In this document: positions 25,994 through 33,831 of the stretch, in pieces
How the letters are laid out: each line of letters begins with the position of its first letter
Position numbering within the stretch: position 1 is the stretch's first letter
Assembly (NCBI RefSeq): GCF_037190085.1
Contig: NZ_JBBCJO010000005.1
Location: forward strand, 868,001 to 932,000
DNA length: 64,000 bases
DNA from: Gemmatimonas aurantiaca
GTDB lineage: Bacteria > Gemmatimonadota > Gemmatimonadetes > Gemmatimonadales > Gemmatimonadaceae
Direction: 5' to 3'
Position numbers and translations under genes: made by a program
The notes under the pieces: generated by a model
What the model saw: only the letters and a program-made list of their open reading frames with translations
The model's database searches: none
What the model was told of the DNA's origin: nothing

Positions 25994-26472
25994 CAACGCA
26001 CCGCGATCAGTTCCACGTCGAAGACGAGCGTGGAATTGGGTGGGATCGCGCCCGACCCGGCGCGACCGTAGCCGAGCGACGAGCCGATCACGAGTTTGCG
26101 CTTGCCACCGGCCTTCATGCCCACGAGCCCCTGATCCCAGCCACTGATGACCCAGCCGGTGCCCAGCGTGAAGGTGAGCAACGCGCCACCCACGTTGGAG
26201 TCGAATCGCGTGCCATTGATCAACCAGCCAGTGTAGCGCACATCGATGGAACGACCCGCGATCGCTTCCGATCCGGTGCCCACGGTCAGGTCCTGGTAGT
26301 ACAGGTTGTCATTCTTCTTCGTCATCTGGGCGATGTTGACCCCGAGTGACGAGGCGTAGACTTCGACCGCCGGATTGGAAGGAATGTCCGGTGTCGAATC
26401 GGAGTTGCAACCGGCAGCGAGGAGCATGGCGCCGACCAACGGCGCCACTCGGCGAGCAAACGTACGGAACAT
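25993..26472 (-). CDS. FKBP-type peptidyl-prolyl isomerase lipoprotein
   Basis: 159 residues from ATG 26472. A lipoprotein signal (APLVGAMLLAAGC) puts the lipidated Cys at residue 22. A single FKBP domain follows (about 60-158) with VRYTGWLINGTRFDSN, GWVISGWDQGLVGMKAGGKRKLVI and YGRAGSGAIPPNSTLVFDVELI. The residues lining the active site are present. It speeds Pro isomerisation in proteins at the cell envelope. An earlier in-frame start would add 50 unlikely residues. It is the first gene of the pair with the amidohydrolase and is divergent from the ThrE-type gene. Confidence 0.9.
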   Translation of the reverse strand: MFRTFARRVAPLVGAMLLAAGCNSDSTPDIPSNPAVEVYASSLGVNIAQMTKKNDNLYYQDLTVGTGSEAIAGRSIDVRYTGWLINGTRFDSNVGGALLTFTLGTGWVISGWDQGLVGMKAGGKRKLVIGSSLGYGRAGSGAIPPNSTLVFDVELIAVR

Positions 26473-26727
26473 GTCGGAAACGGTGAATCTGCGGCGCAAA
26501 GGGCGCCGTACCGTCGCGCAGCGGACCGGATTCTCCGGCGTCCCACGCGCGACACGTGCATGAAATACCGCAATGTGAAAGATACCGTCACGGCGACGGA
26601 TCCACAGTGCGGCTGTCCGCACACATCACGGACGCTTTTCCGACACGGCAGACGGGGCGCACCCGACGTTTCCGCATCGTCCCGCGATCGTTTCGTCCAC
26701 GAGGTTGCGTGATGACAGCGGCGCACG

Positions 26728-26733
26728 TACGCT
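26728..26733 (+). promoter_or_regulatory. TACGCT -10/-7 box upstream of the ThrE-type gene
   Basis: TACGCT is followed by seven bases and the ATG at 26741. The match to the TAnnnT pattern is weaker than elsewhere. The rest of the 268-nt divergent region shows no clear promoter to me. Confidence 0.3.
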
Positions 26734-26740
26734 CCGCACC

Positions 26741-28033
26741 ATGACCGACGGGACCGCCAGCCTGGATCTGCCACTCTTCGAGAAGGAGCCCACCAAGGAG
26801 CGGGCCGCAGCCGCGAGTCACTTCATCCTGGAACTCGCGCGCGCCCTGCATCAACATGGAACGCCCGCCCATCGCCTCGAGGCGGCGCTCTCCGCGGCGG
26901 CCAGGCAACTGGGCCTGCAGACGAACTTCTTCACCACCCCCACCAGCATCATGATGGGCGTGGGCTCGGTCGACGCCCAACAGGTCCATCTACTGCGGGT
27001 CGAACCCGGCGAGACGAATCTCGGACATCTCGCCACCCTCGGCGAGATCACCCGGCAGGTCGTCGACCGGGAGATCTCACCGCGCGAGGGGCTGGTGCGC
27101 ATCAACGCGCTCGACCGCGAACCGCCGATCTACGCGGCATGGTTGCAACCCGTGGCGTTCGTGCTGTCGTCGGCCGCCGTGGCGTGTTTCCTGAAAGTGC
27201 GAACCGGCGATGTGCTGGTGGCAGCCCTCCTGGGGCTGCTCACCGCCCTGGTGGCCACCGTCCTGGGCCGACGGGAGAGCACGCGCCATGTGACCGAGCC
27301 GACCGCCGCGTTCGTGGTGACCACCGTCGCCTTCGCGCTGGATGCACTCCTGCGCACCAGTTCGGGCTATCTCACATCGCTCGCCGGCCTCGTGATCATG
27401 CTGCCCGGCCTCACGTTCACGGTGGCACTCACGGAACTGTCCACGCGTCACCTGTCTTCGGGCACCGCGAGATTGAGTGGCGCCCTCGTGACATTTCTGG
27501 GGCTGGGCTTCGGCATCGCGCTGGGTGTCAAGACCGGGTCGGCACTGGGGCGCGACCTGAGCCACTGGCTGCCGATGCTCGCCGACATTTCATCGCGCGC
27601 GCCGCTGCCAGCGTGGAGCGAGTGGCTCGCGCTGCTCGTTGCCCCGCTGGCGTTCATGGTGCTGCTCAAGGCTCAGCCCCGCGATGCCGCGCCCATCGTC
27701 ATCGCCTGTGCAGCGGCCTATCTCACGTCCAAGTTCGCCGGCGCCCGCATGGGCGAGGAACTCGGCGCCTTTCTCGGCGCGATGGTCGTCAGCGCGGGCA
27801 GCAATCTCTTCGCGCGCATGAAACACCGCGTGGCGATGGTGACGCAGGTGCCGGGACTGCTCATTCTCGTTCCGGGGTCCATCGGCCTGCGATCGGTGAC
27901 CTCGCTGCTGGGCCAGGAAGTGGAGACCGGCATTGCCACGGCGTTCCGTCTGGCGATCATCGGCATCTCGCTCGCCGCCGGGTTGCTGGCGGGCAACGTG
28001 GTCACACGGGCGGCCAATCGCGTGCGCATCTGA
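26741..28033 (+). CDS. ThrE-family threonine/serine exporter
   Basis: 430 residues from ATG 26741. The N-terminal soluble half has the DUF1212 pattern (FILELARALHQHGTPAHRLEAAL, LQTNFFTTPTSIMMGVG, LRVEPGETNLGHLATL). About ten hydrophobic helices follow (from residue 135 on), the last half matching DUF3815 (VSAGSNLFARMKHRVAMVTQVPGLLILVPGSIGLRS). ThrE proteins export threonine and serine using the proton gradient. An upstream TTG at 26705 is open but has no support. The stop codon lies in an 11-bp tandem repeat. Confidence 0.85.
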   Translation: MTDGTASLDLPLFEKEPTKERAAAASHFILELARALHQHGTPAHRLEAALSAAARQLGLQTNFFTTPTSIMMGVGSVDAQQVHLLRVEPGETNLGHLATLGEITRQVVDREISPREGLVRINALDREPPIYAAWLQPVAFVLSSAAVACFLKVRTGDVLVAALLGLLTALVATVLGRRESTRHVTEPTAAFVVTTVAFALDALLRTSSGYLTSLAGLVIMLPGLTFTVALTELSTRHLSSGTARLSGALVTFLGLGFGIALGVKTGSALGRDLSHWLPMLADISSRAPLPAWSEWLALLVAPLAFMVLLKAQPRDAAPIVIACAAAYLTSKFAGARMGEELGAFLGAMVVSAGSNLFARMKHRVAMVTQVPGLLILVPGSIGLRSVTSLLGQEVETGIATAFRLAIIGISLAAGLLAGNVVTRAANRVRI

Positions 28034-28060
28034 AGGAGGCCTGAAGGAGACCTGGAGGAC
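28030..28060. repeat. 11-bp tandem repeat over the ThrE-type stop codon
   Basis: Units CTGAAGGAGGC, CTGAAGGAGAC and the partial CTGGAGGAC follow each other. The first contains the stop codon TGA (28031-28033). Confidence 0.7.
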
Positions 28061-28076
28061 CGTCTGAATAACGGTC
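28058..28076 (+). terminator. Small hairpin after the ThrE-type gene (weak)
   Basis: GACCGT-ctgaata-ACGGTC, a 6-bp stem with a 7-nt loop but no T-run after it. It is at best a weak terminator. Confidence 0.25.
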
Positions 28077-28106
28077 TCAAAGACCAGCGGTTTCCAGCCG
28101 TCGCTC

Positions 28107-28112
28107 TATCTT
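28107..28112 (+). promoter_or_regulatory. TATCTT -10/-7 box upstream of the phosphopantetheinyl transferase
   Basis: TATCTTTCGTC leads straight into the ATG at 28118. No Shine-Dalgarno sequence is present. The box is the same as at 11316, 28999 and 39833. Confidence 0.5.
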
Positions 28113-28117
28113 TCGTC

Positions 28118-28939
28118 ATGCGCCACACCGATCGTGCTCCGTCTCCGTCGCTGCAACTGGCACGCGCGCCGCTCCTGACGCATCTGGGCGGCAGTGTACT
28201 GCGCAGCGAACCCGTGAAGGATGCCCTGCGCGGAGACACCGGAATCCAGGCGCTGGTGGAGGCCGGGCGACTCCACGCCGATGAAGCCGCCCTGGCCCGG
28301 GCACTGCCGGAGAGCCGACGGGGCACCTTCGTGGCCGGACGCCTCGCGCTGCGTGATGCGCTGCGTGAGGTAATGGGAGAAAGTGGGAATGACGGGCCCC
28401 GCAGCACGGCGGATCTCTCCATTCTGCGCAACGACCGAGGCGCGCCGGCTCTGCCCCACACGGTATCGGGTTCGATCACCCACAAGGCATCGCTGGCACT
28501 GGCCGTGATGGCGCCGAGGCCGGCGGGGCCCAATGACCGGTTGCAATTCGTGGGAGTGGATCTCGAACATCGCCCCACACCAGCCGATCTCGGGCGTCCC
28601 AGCATTGCCCGACGCATCCTCACGGCGCGGGAACTCCAGTCGCTGCAGGATCGCCGGGAAGACGCCCTGGTGGAACGGGAGGCCGTCCTGGTGCACTTCG
28701 CGATCAAGGAGGCCGTCTACAAGGCCATCGATCCGTTCGTGCACCGCTACGTGCGTTTCACCGAGGTCGAACTCGCACTCCGCGAGACGGGCGCCACATC
28801 CGGCGCCATGTCCGTGACGCTGCTCCTCCCCGAACTCGCCGGCACCGACATCGAGGTGCGCGCGCAGTGGCATCTGGATGACGACTGGATCGTCGCCACG
28901 GCTTTCAGCACGCGCTCCCCGGCAGACGGATCGGGCTGA
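28118..28939 (+). CDS. 4'-phosphopantetheinyl transferase superfamily protein
   Basis: 273 residues, Sfp/EntD type. It moves the phosphopantetheine arm from CoA to carrier proteins of fatty-acid, polyketide or peptide synthases. The visible motifs are VSGSITHK (about 116-123), the metal-binding VGVDLEH (Asp148, Glu150) and FAIKEAVYKAID (Lys197, Glu198, Lys202). The N-terminal 100 residues are less conserved but contain RRGTFVAGRLALRDAL, usual for EntD-like members. No synthase gene lies in this window. It has its own upstream box at 28107 and a short gap to the next gene. Confidence 0.88.
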   Translation: MRHTDRAPSPSLQLARAPLLTHLGGSVLRSEPVKDALRGDTGIQALVEAGRLHADEAALARALPESRRGTFVAGRLALRDALREVMGESGNDGPRSTADLSILRNDRGAPALPHTVSGSITHKASLALAVMAPRPAGPNDRLQFVGVDLEHRPTPADLGRPSIARRILTARELQSLQDRREDALVEREAVLVHFAIKEAVYKAIDPFVHRYVRFTEVELALRETGATSGAMSVTLLLPELAGTDIEVRAQWHLDDDWIVATAFSTRSPADGSG

Positions 28940-28998
28940 CCGGGGCGCTCCGGAGAGGAGCGGCGGCGGCTGGCGACACCGAATCACGATGTCCGGTG

Positions 28999-29004
28999 TA
29001 TCTT
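28999..29004 (+). promoter_or_regulatory. TATCTT -10/-7 box upstream of the thioredoxin-like gene
   Basis: TATCTT, six bases (TCAGTC), then ATG at 29011. A TG precedes the box directly. It fits a leaderless transcript. Confidence 0.5.
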
Positions 29005-29010
29005 TCAGTC

Positions 29011-29613
29011 ATGCGTGGCATTCCCCGCTTCGGCAATCTCGTTCTCGCACTCGTGGTGCTCACCTGCGTCACGCTCGTCGCCCGCCGGGCGACGGCGGAA
29101 CGGCGCGCGGAGCAGACGGGCGCGAGTCTCCTGCGGGACCATGGAGTCGTGGCCGGCACCGACACGGCACCGGAGAGCGCGCCCCGTCTCCAGGATGCGC
29201 TCGGCACCGTGAAGGTGAAGGATCTGCAGGGCAACACGGTGCCGCTGCTGACGCCCGATCAGCCGGCGATCATCATGATCAGTTCCCGGACCTGTCCCTG
29301 GTGCAAGAAGTCGCTCAAGGACATCGGGACACTGTCACAGGGACGGCCGTTGCCGCGTCTGACCGTGCTCACGCTCGAGGGCGCGTCCGAAGGGGTACCG
29401 ATGCTCGCACAGGAGAAGATCACCGGCGCCCATCTCGTGGGCCCCGTGGGCAGCGCGGAACAGGTGGTGCTCACCTTCCGCTCTGCCGGCACGCCCACGT
29501 TCATCGCCGTCGACCGCAATGGACGGGTGGTGCGTACGATGCCGGGCTATCCGATCTTCGAAGAGATGAAGCACTGGCACGCCGTCATGCTCGGCGAGAC
29601 CGAAGTTCCCTGA
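29011..29613 (+). CDS. Membrane-anchored thioredoxin-like protein with a CPWC site
   Basis: 200 residues from ATG 29011. A single N-terminal helix (8-24) anchors it with the domain outside. The TlpA/thioredoxin fold covers about 65-195. The redox pair Cys95/Cys98 is in SSRTCPWCKKS, and the cis-Pro loop is AGTPTFIAVDRNGRVV. It probably reduces or oxidises periplasmic disulfides. It faces a VKOR gene convergently with a short hairpin between them, so the two may form one disulfide system. CPWC differs from the CPHC of DsbA. Confidence 0.85.
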   Translation: MRGIPRFGNLVLALVVLTCVTLVARRATAERRAEQTGASLLRDHGVVAGTDTAPESAPRLQDALGTVKVKDLQGNTVPLLTPDQPAIIMISSRTCPWCKKSLKDIGTLSQGRPLPRLTVLTLEGASEGVPMLAQEKITGAHLVGPVGSAEQVVLTFRSAGTPTFIAVDRNGRVVRTMPGYPIFEEMKHWHAVMLGETEVP

Positions 29614-29619
29614 AACGCG

Positions 29620-29640
29620 CCGGCGGCATCGCACCGCCGG
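29620..29640. terminator. Shared hairpin between the convergent thioredoxin-like and VKOR genes
   Basis: Perfect 7-bp arms CCGGCGG / CCGCCGG with a 7-nt loop, in the 30-nt gap between the two stop codons. There is no T-run on either side. It could act as a bidirectional terminator. Confidence 0.4.
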
Positions 29641-29643
29641 ATG

Positions 29644-30084
29644 TCACGTTTCCGCAGCGAGACGCCGCACGCGGCGGGCATCACGAATCACCAGAATGGC
29701 GAACAGGGTGATCGTCACCGCCGACACGGCGCACCAGGGGCAGAAGCCCTTCAGCACGATGAATTCGCCGTACTTGAGCCGGAGCGTGAAGAGCACCGCC
29801 GGCCAGACGAGCAGTTGCAACAACTGATTGGGCCAGCGGGCGTCCTCGAACTGGGCGAGTGATCCCACGACCGCCACGAGGAAGATCAGCAGATACCCCA
29901 CCGTTCCGATGAGCGCGACATCCACACCCAGGAACCATCCATAGCGGCTGCCCTGCACATACGCACATCCACCGGCGCCCGAGCAGGCGAGTGACCCGGT
30001 GAGTCCGAGCTTCCAGAGATGCAGATACAGCGCCACCATCGCATTCATGAGGGCAGCGACGGCGATGAACTTGCGAATGCTCAC
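29644..30084 (-). CDS. Vitamin K epoxide reductase (VKOR) family protein
   Basis: 146 residues, GTG start. Four membrane helices are visible. The loop pair Cys34/Cys40 is in SLACSGAGGC and the active-site pair Cys115/Cys118 in KGFCPWCAVSA. VKOR proteins take electrons from periplasmic thiol-disulfide proteins and pass them to quinone, replacing DsbB. No thioredoxin domain is fused, so a separate partner is needed; the convergent CPWC protein is the obvious candidate. The start codon region is duplicated (30073-30100), and the second GTG copy is out of frame. Confidence 0.88.
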   Translation of the reverse strand: MSIRKFIAVAALMNAMVALYLHLWKLGLTGSLACSGAGGCAYVQGSRYGWFLGVDVALIGTVGYLLIFLVAVVGSLAQFEDARWPNQLLQLLVWPAVLFTLRLKYGEFIVLKGFCPWCAVSAVTITLFAILVIRDARRVRRLAAET

Positions 30085-30100
30085 GGGCGAATGCTCACGA
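30073..30100. repeat. 14-bp tandem duplication over the VKOR start
   Basis: GCGAATGCTCACGG and GCGAATGCTCACGA lie side by side and differ at one base. Each carries the complement of GTGAGCATTCGC, the first four VKOR codons. Confidence 0.75.
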
Positions 30101-30271
30101 AGGACTCACGGTGGATCCGGGGAAGACTCATCAGCGATGGCAGATCGGTGGCGACGGCCTGACCGGCCCCCGCCCCTATCGCATAAGATCACCTCCCCGT
30201 ACCTTCGCGCGCCATGACGTCCGCGTTTCAGGTTCCACGTCCGGACTGCGCCGCCCTGCGTCCCTCCTGCC

Positions 30272-30613
30272 ATGCCATCGCCCGATCTTTCTGAAGCGAC
30301 CAGACGCATCGCCGCCCAGCGCCGCCGAGTGGCCCTGTTGCTCACCACGGCCATGGTGGTCGTCTACTTCGGCTTCATCCTGCTCGTGGCGTTCGATCCG
30401 GCGCTCCTCGGACGACTGCTGACCGACGGTCTGTCGCTGGGCATCCTGCTCGGCGCGCTCGTGATCGTGACGGCCTGGTTGCTGACCTGGGTGTACGTGT
30501 CCTGGGCCAACCGGGTGTACGACCCGGCCCTGCACGCCCTTCGGGAGCAGCATCGGGAGCAGGATCGCACGCAGCATCGCGCGGGCGCTGCGGATGGAGG
30601 CACGACGCGATGA
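30272..30613 (+). CDS. DUF485 (YjcH-like) membrane protein
   Basis: 113 residues. Two hydrophobic helices (about 22-42 and 54-76) with the DUF485 pattern RRRVALLLTTAMVVVYFGFILLVAF and WLLTWVYVSWANRVYDPAL. A charged C-terminal tail follows. In many bacteria a DUF485 gene sits directly before actP, as here, where the stop overlaps the actP ATG by 4 nt. Its biochemical role is not known; it may assemble or regulate the symporter. Confidence 0.85.
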   Translation: MPSPDLSEATRRIAAQRRRVALLLTTAMVVVYFGFILLVAFDPALLGRLLTDGLSLGILLGALVIVTAWLLTWVYVSWANRVYDPALHALREQHREQDRTQHRAGAADGGTTR

Positions 30614-32202
30614 GGACATTTTCTGCGGCACTCCTCCAGGCGGCAGCGGCAAATGCGGGCGCATCGGCGACTCCGCGGTTCGGCACACCGGATCCGGTCG
30701 CGATCGCGTTTTTCGGCATCTTCATCGCCATCACGCTGGGCATCACCTGGTGGGCCGCGCGCCGGACCCGCACGGCCGAACACTTCTATGCCGCGGGCCG
30801 TTCGGTGACCGCGGGACAGAACGGCTTCGCGCTCGCCGGTGACTACATGAGCGCAGCGTCCTTTCTGGGCATTGCCGGCCTGGTGTCCACGAGTGGATTC
30901 GATGGACTGATCTACTCCACGGGCTGGCTGGTGGGATGGCCCATCGTGCTCTTCCTCATCGCCGAACCGCTGCGGAATCTCGGACGTTACACGTTTGCGG
31001 ACGTGGTGGCGGCCCGTCTCGATCCCGTGCCGGTCCGCATCAGCGCCGCGTACGGGACGCTGGCCACGATCGCGTTCTATCTCATCGCGCAGATGGTGGG
31101 CGCGGGCAGTCTCATTCGTCTGCTGTTCGGCATTCCGTACGAAACCGCCGTGATCATCGTCGGACTGGCGATGATGGCCTACGTGCTCTTCGGCGGCATG
31201 CTCGCCACGACATGGGTGCAGATCGTCAAAGCCGTGCTGCTGCTCGGTGGGGCCGCCCTGCTGGCCACACTGGTGCTGGCGCGTTTCGATTTCGATCCGC
31301 GCGCATTGTTTGCGGCGGCCGCGGCACAGCATGGGGAACGTGTACTGTCACCGGGTTCGCTCGTCTCCAATCCGTTCGACGCGGTATCGCTCGGGCTGGC
31401 GTTGATGTTCGGTACGGCAGGACTGCCACACATCCTCATGCGCTTCTACACCGTGCCCGATGCGGGCGCGGCGCGCCGCTCGGTGTTCATCGCCACGGGA
31501 CTCATCGGGTTGTTCTACCTGATGACGTTCGTGCTGGGGTTCGGCGCGATGGTGCTGGTGACACCTGAGGTGATCAAGTCCATCGACGCCGGCGGCAACA
31601 TGGCGGCGCCGATGCTGGCCGAGTTGCTGGGCGGGCGGGCGTTCCTGGGCTTCATCGCCGCGGTGGCTTTCGCCACGATTCTGGCGGTCGTGGCGGGGCT
31701 CGCGCTGTCGGGAGCCGCCGCCATCTCACACGATCTCTGGTCGAGTGTCATACGACGCGGGCATCCGCGTCCGGGCGAAGAACTCCGGGTGGCGCGCCTC
31801 GCCACGATCGTACTGGCGCTCGTGGCCATCGCCCTCGGTGTGGCCTTCAAAGGCCAGAACGTGGCCTTCATGGTGGGCCTGGCATTCGCCATTGCGGCGA
31901 GCGCGAACTTCCCCGCGCTCGTGTTGAGTGTGTTCTGGCGACGCACGAGCACGGCCGGCGCGACGGCCAGCATGGTCGTCGGCACGACGGCCACACTGGT
32001 GCTGATCGTGCTGTCACCCGCCGTGCAGGTGGACCTGCTGCACAAGAGTGCCGCCATCTTCCCGCTCAAGAACCCGGCCTTGGTGACCATCCCTCTGGCG
32101 TTTCTCACCGGGATCGTGGTGTCACTGCTCACGCCCGACCGCTCGTCGATGGAGCGCCATGCCGCCCTGGAAACGCGGATGCTGCTGGGTGAGCAGCCGT
32201 AG
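30610..32202 (+). CDS. actP: Sodium/solute symporter, acetate permease type
   Basis: 530 residues with 13-14 membrane helices. The SSS-family signature is present: TAEHFYAAGRSVTAGQNGFALAGDYMSAASFLGIAGL, and GTAGLPHILMRFYTVPDA is characteristic of ActP/YjcG. ActP takes up acetate and other short carboxylates with a cation. The downstream half has ALVAIALGVAFKGQNVAFMVGLAFAIAASANFPAL. The gene is coupled to the DUF485 gene. A T6 tract at 32226-32231 follows the stop but I see no strong stem before it. Confidence 0.9.
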   Translation: MRTFSAALLQAAAANAGASATPRFGTPDPVAIAFFGIFIAITLGITWWAARRTRTAEHFYAAGRSVTAGQNGFALAGDYMSAASFLGIAGLVSTSGFDGLIYSTGWLVGWPIVLFLIAEPLRNLGRYTFADVVAARLDPVPVRISAAYGTLATIAFYLIAQMVGAGSLIRLLFGIPYETAVIIVGLAMMAYVLFGGMLATTWVQIVKAVLLLGGAALLATLVLARFDFDPRALFAAAAAQHGERVLSPGSLVSNPFDAVSLGLALMFGTAGLPHILMRFYTVPDAGAARRSVFIATGLIGLFYLMTFVLGFGAMVLVTPEVIKSIDAGGNMAAPMLAELLGGRAFLGFIAAVAFATILAVVAGLALSGAAAISHDLWSSVIRRGHPRPGEELRVARLATIVLALVAIALGVAFKGQNVAFMVGLAFAIAASANFPALVLSVFWRRTSTAGATASMVVGTTATLVLIVLSPAVQVDLLHKSAAIFPLKNPALVTIPLAFLTGIVVSLLTPDRSSMERHAALETRMLLGEQP

Positions 32203-32517
32203 CGAGGAGACGACGAGGGCGGCCATTTTTTCCGTGCGGCACGACATCTAAGCTCGGCAGTAAGGCCCTTTCGTCCCCACGCGTGATCACGACGGCCGAT
32301 TGCGGTCCGGACCAAAAGGGACTGCTCTGTCGGGCGCATCCAATGCTTTGTAAAACAACGACTTGACAGACTTTTCCACACTGGAATTCCGTGGTTGACG
32401 GGGCGTCTCCCGGTCATGGCATGGCTGTTGCTAATCGGGGACATGCCGTGCGGATGCTCCAAACGGCGAGGGATCGGCAACACCCGCCGGCTCTTCTTCA
32501 CCCCGCCCACGCCATCC

Positions 32518-33765
32518 ATGCTCGACCGCATCGTCCTGCGGGCCACGTTCTGGGGAACGCTCTCCCTGATCTCCGCCGCCATCCTCTTCGGGTCCGTCGA
32601 ATCCCTGACGGTTCCCAGCTTCGTCAGCACGGCACCATTTCTTGGCGCGCTGTCGTTGCTGATGGCCATCGGAGGGTGGCATCTGCTGCATCGGGAACTG
32701 CTGCATCGCATGCAGGACGACGTGGCGCTGCGCGATCGCATGCGTCGCCTGCAGGAAGCCATGCACGGCAACATGGACGGCATGTTCCTGCTGCGGGCGA
32801 TACGCGATACCGATGGCGAGTTGACCGACTTCGAAATCACCGATGTCAATGGCAGTGGGTCCGTCCTGCTGTATGGTGGTCGCCGCGAACTGGTCGGCCG
32901 GCGTCTGCGCCGTGACCTCCCTGCACCGCTCGGGGCTTCCCTCTTCGAGCGATACGCCGACGCCCTCGTGATGCACACGCCGCTCATCGAAGAGACCCGG
33001 GTGAACCGTCGACTGGTGGCGGCCAGTTGGCTGCTGCATCAGGCCATTCCCACATCGGATGGTCTGGCCGTCACTTTGCGTGACATCTCGGCGCAGAAGC
33101 GCGAGGAACGTCGGTTGCGGCGCGCCTCCCTCGTGGACGATCTCACGCGTCTGTACAACCGGCGCGGGTTCATGGCGCTCGCGGAACAGCAACTGCGTAT
33201 CGCGCGACGTCAGGGCAAGGACGCGGTCGTGATGTACGCGGACATGGATGATTTCAAGCAGATCAACGATACCCATGGGCACGCGGTGGGCGATCGGGTG
33301 CTGGCCGCCGTGGGCAGACTGCTGCAGGACACCGTGCGTGACTGCGATGTCGTGGGACGACTGGGCGGTGATGAATTCACCGTGCTGGCGCTCGATGCGG
33401 ATGGCGCGGGCGCGCGGGCCATTCAGCGACGTGTGGACGAGCGGCTGTCCGTTCTCAATGCCTCGGGTGCGTTTCCGGTTCCCGTCGGACTCACGGTGGG
33501 CTTCACGCGTGTTCGCCCGACGGATACCGCCGGGATTTCCGAACTGCTCGCCCGGGCCGATCAGTTGCTGTATCAGCGCAAGCGTCGGCGTCGTCTCACG
33601 AGGATGAGTGGTGAGACCGCACCCGCCATGCCGGCCAACGTGCCGACGCGTGTGCCGGCCAGCGTGGCCGCCGTGGCCCGCGCCACGGTGCTGTCCTTGC
33701 CGGTGGCTTCGTCGGGAAGCCCGTCCACGTTCACACCCGGTGCGCAAACGCCCCACGTGGCGTGA
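32518..33765 (+). CDS. PAS-like/GGDEF diguanylate cyclase
   Basis: 415 residues from ATG 32518; in-frame starts at 32416 or 32443 would add up to 34 residues and none has a clear ribosome site. Two N-terminal helices (10-26, 37-56) suggest a membrane anchor. A PAS-like region (about 85-190) has MDGMFLLRAIRDTDGELTDFEITDVN. The GGDEF domain (205-375) has Asp242 in YADMDDFKQIND, GGDEF at 283-287 and the inhibitory-site RxxD at 274-277. It makes c-di-GMP from GTP. A Pro/Ala/Ser-rich tail ends it. Confidence 0.9.
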   Translation: MLDRIVLRATFWGTLSLISAAILFGSVESLTVPSFVSTAPFLGALSLLMAIGGWHLLHRELLHRMQDDVALRDRMRRLQEAMHGNMDGMFLLRAIRDTDGELTDFEITDVNGSGSVLLYGGRRELVGRRLRRDLPAPLGASLFERYADALVMHTPLIEETRVNRRLVAASWLLHQAIPTSDGLAVTLRDISAQKREERRLRRASLVDDLTRLYNRRGFMALAEQQLRIARRQGKDAVVMYADMDDFKQINDTHGHAVGDRVLAAVGRLLQDTVRDCDVVGRLGGDEFTVLALDADGAGARAIQRRVDERLSVLNASGAFPVPVGLTVGFTRVRPTDTAGISELLARADQLLYQRKRRRRLTRMSGETAPAMPANVPTRVPASVAAVARATVLSLPVASSGSPSTFTPGAQTPHVA

Positions 33766-33786
33766 CACTCAGGCGTGACACTCAGG
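33761..33786. repeat. 13-bp tandem duplication over the diguanylate cyclase stop
   Basis: CGTGACACTCAGG occurs twice in a row without mismatch, and CGTAAC continues the pattern. The first copy contains the stop codon TGA (33763-33765). Confidence 0.85.
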
Positions 33787-33831
33787 CGTAACGCGCAGGT
33801 GCAACGGCCATGCTACGCATGGGTATTGCGC

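Noticed and set aside
32203..32517. Possible c-di-GMP riboswitch or strong promoter before the diguanylate cyclase gene
   Set aside because: I found TTGACA at 32363 and a 10-bp palindrome GGTCCGGACC at 32304, but no -10 box at a good distance and no match to the conserved GEMM riboswitch core.
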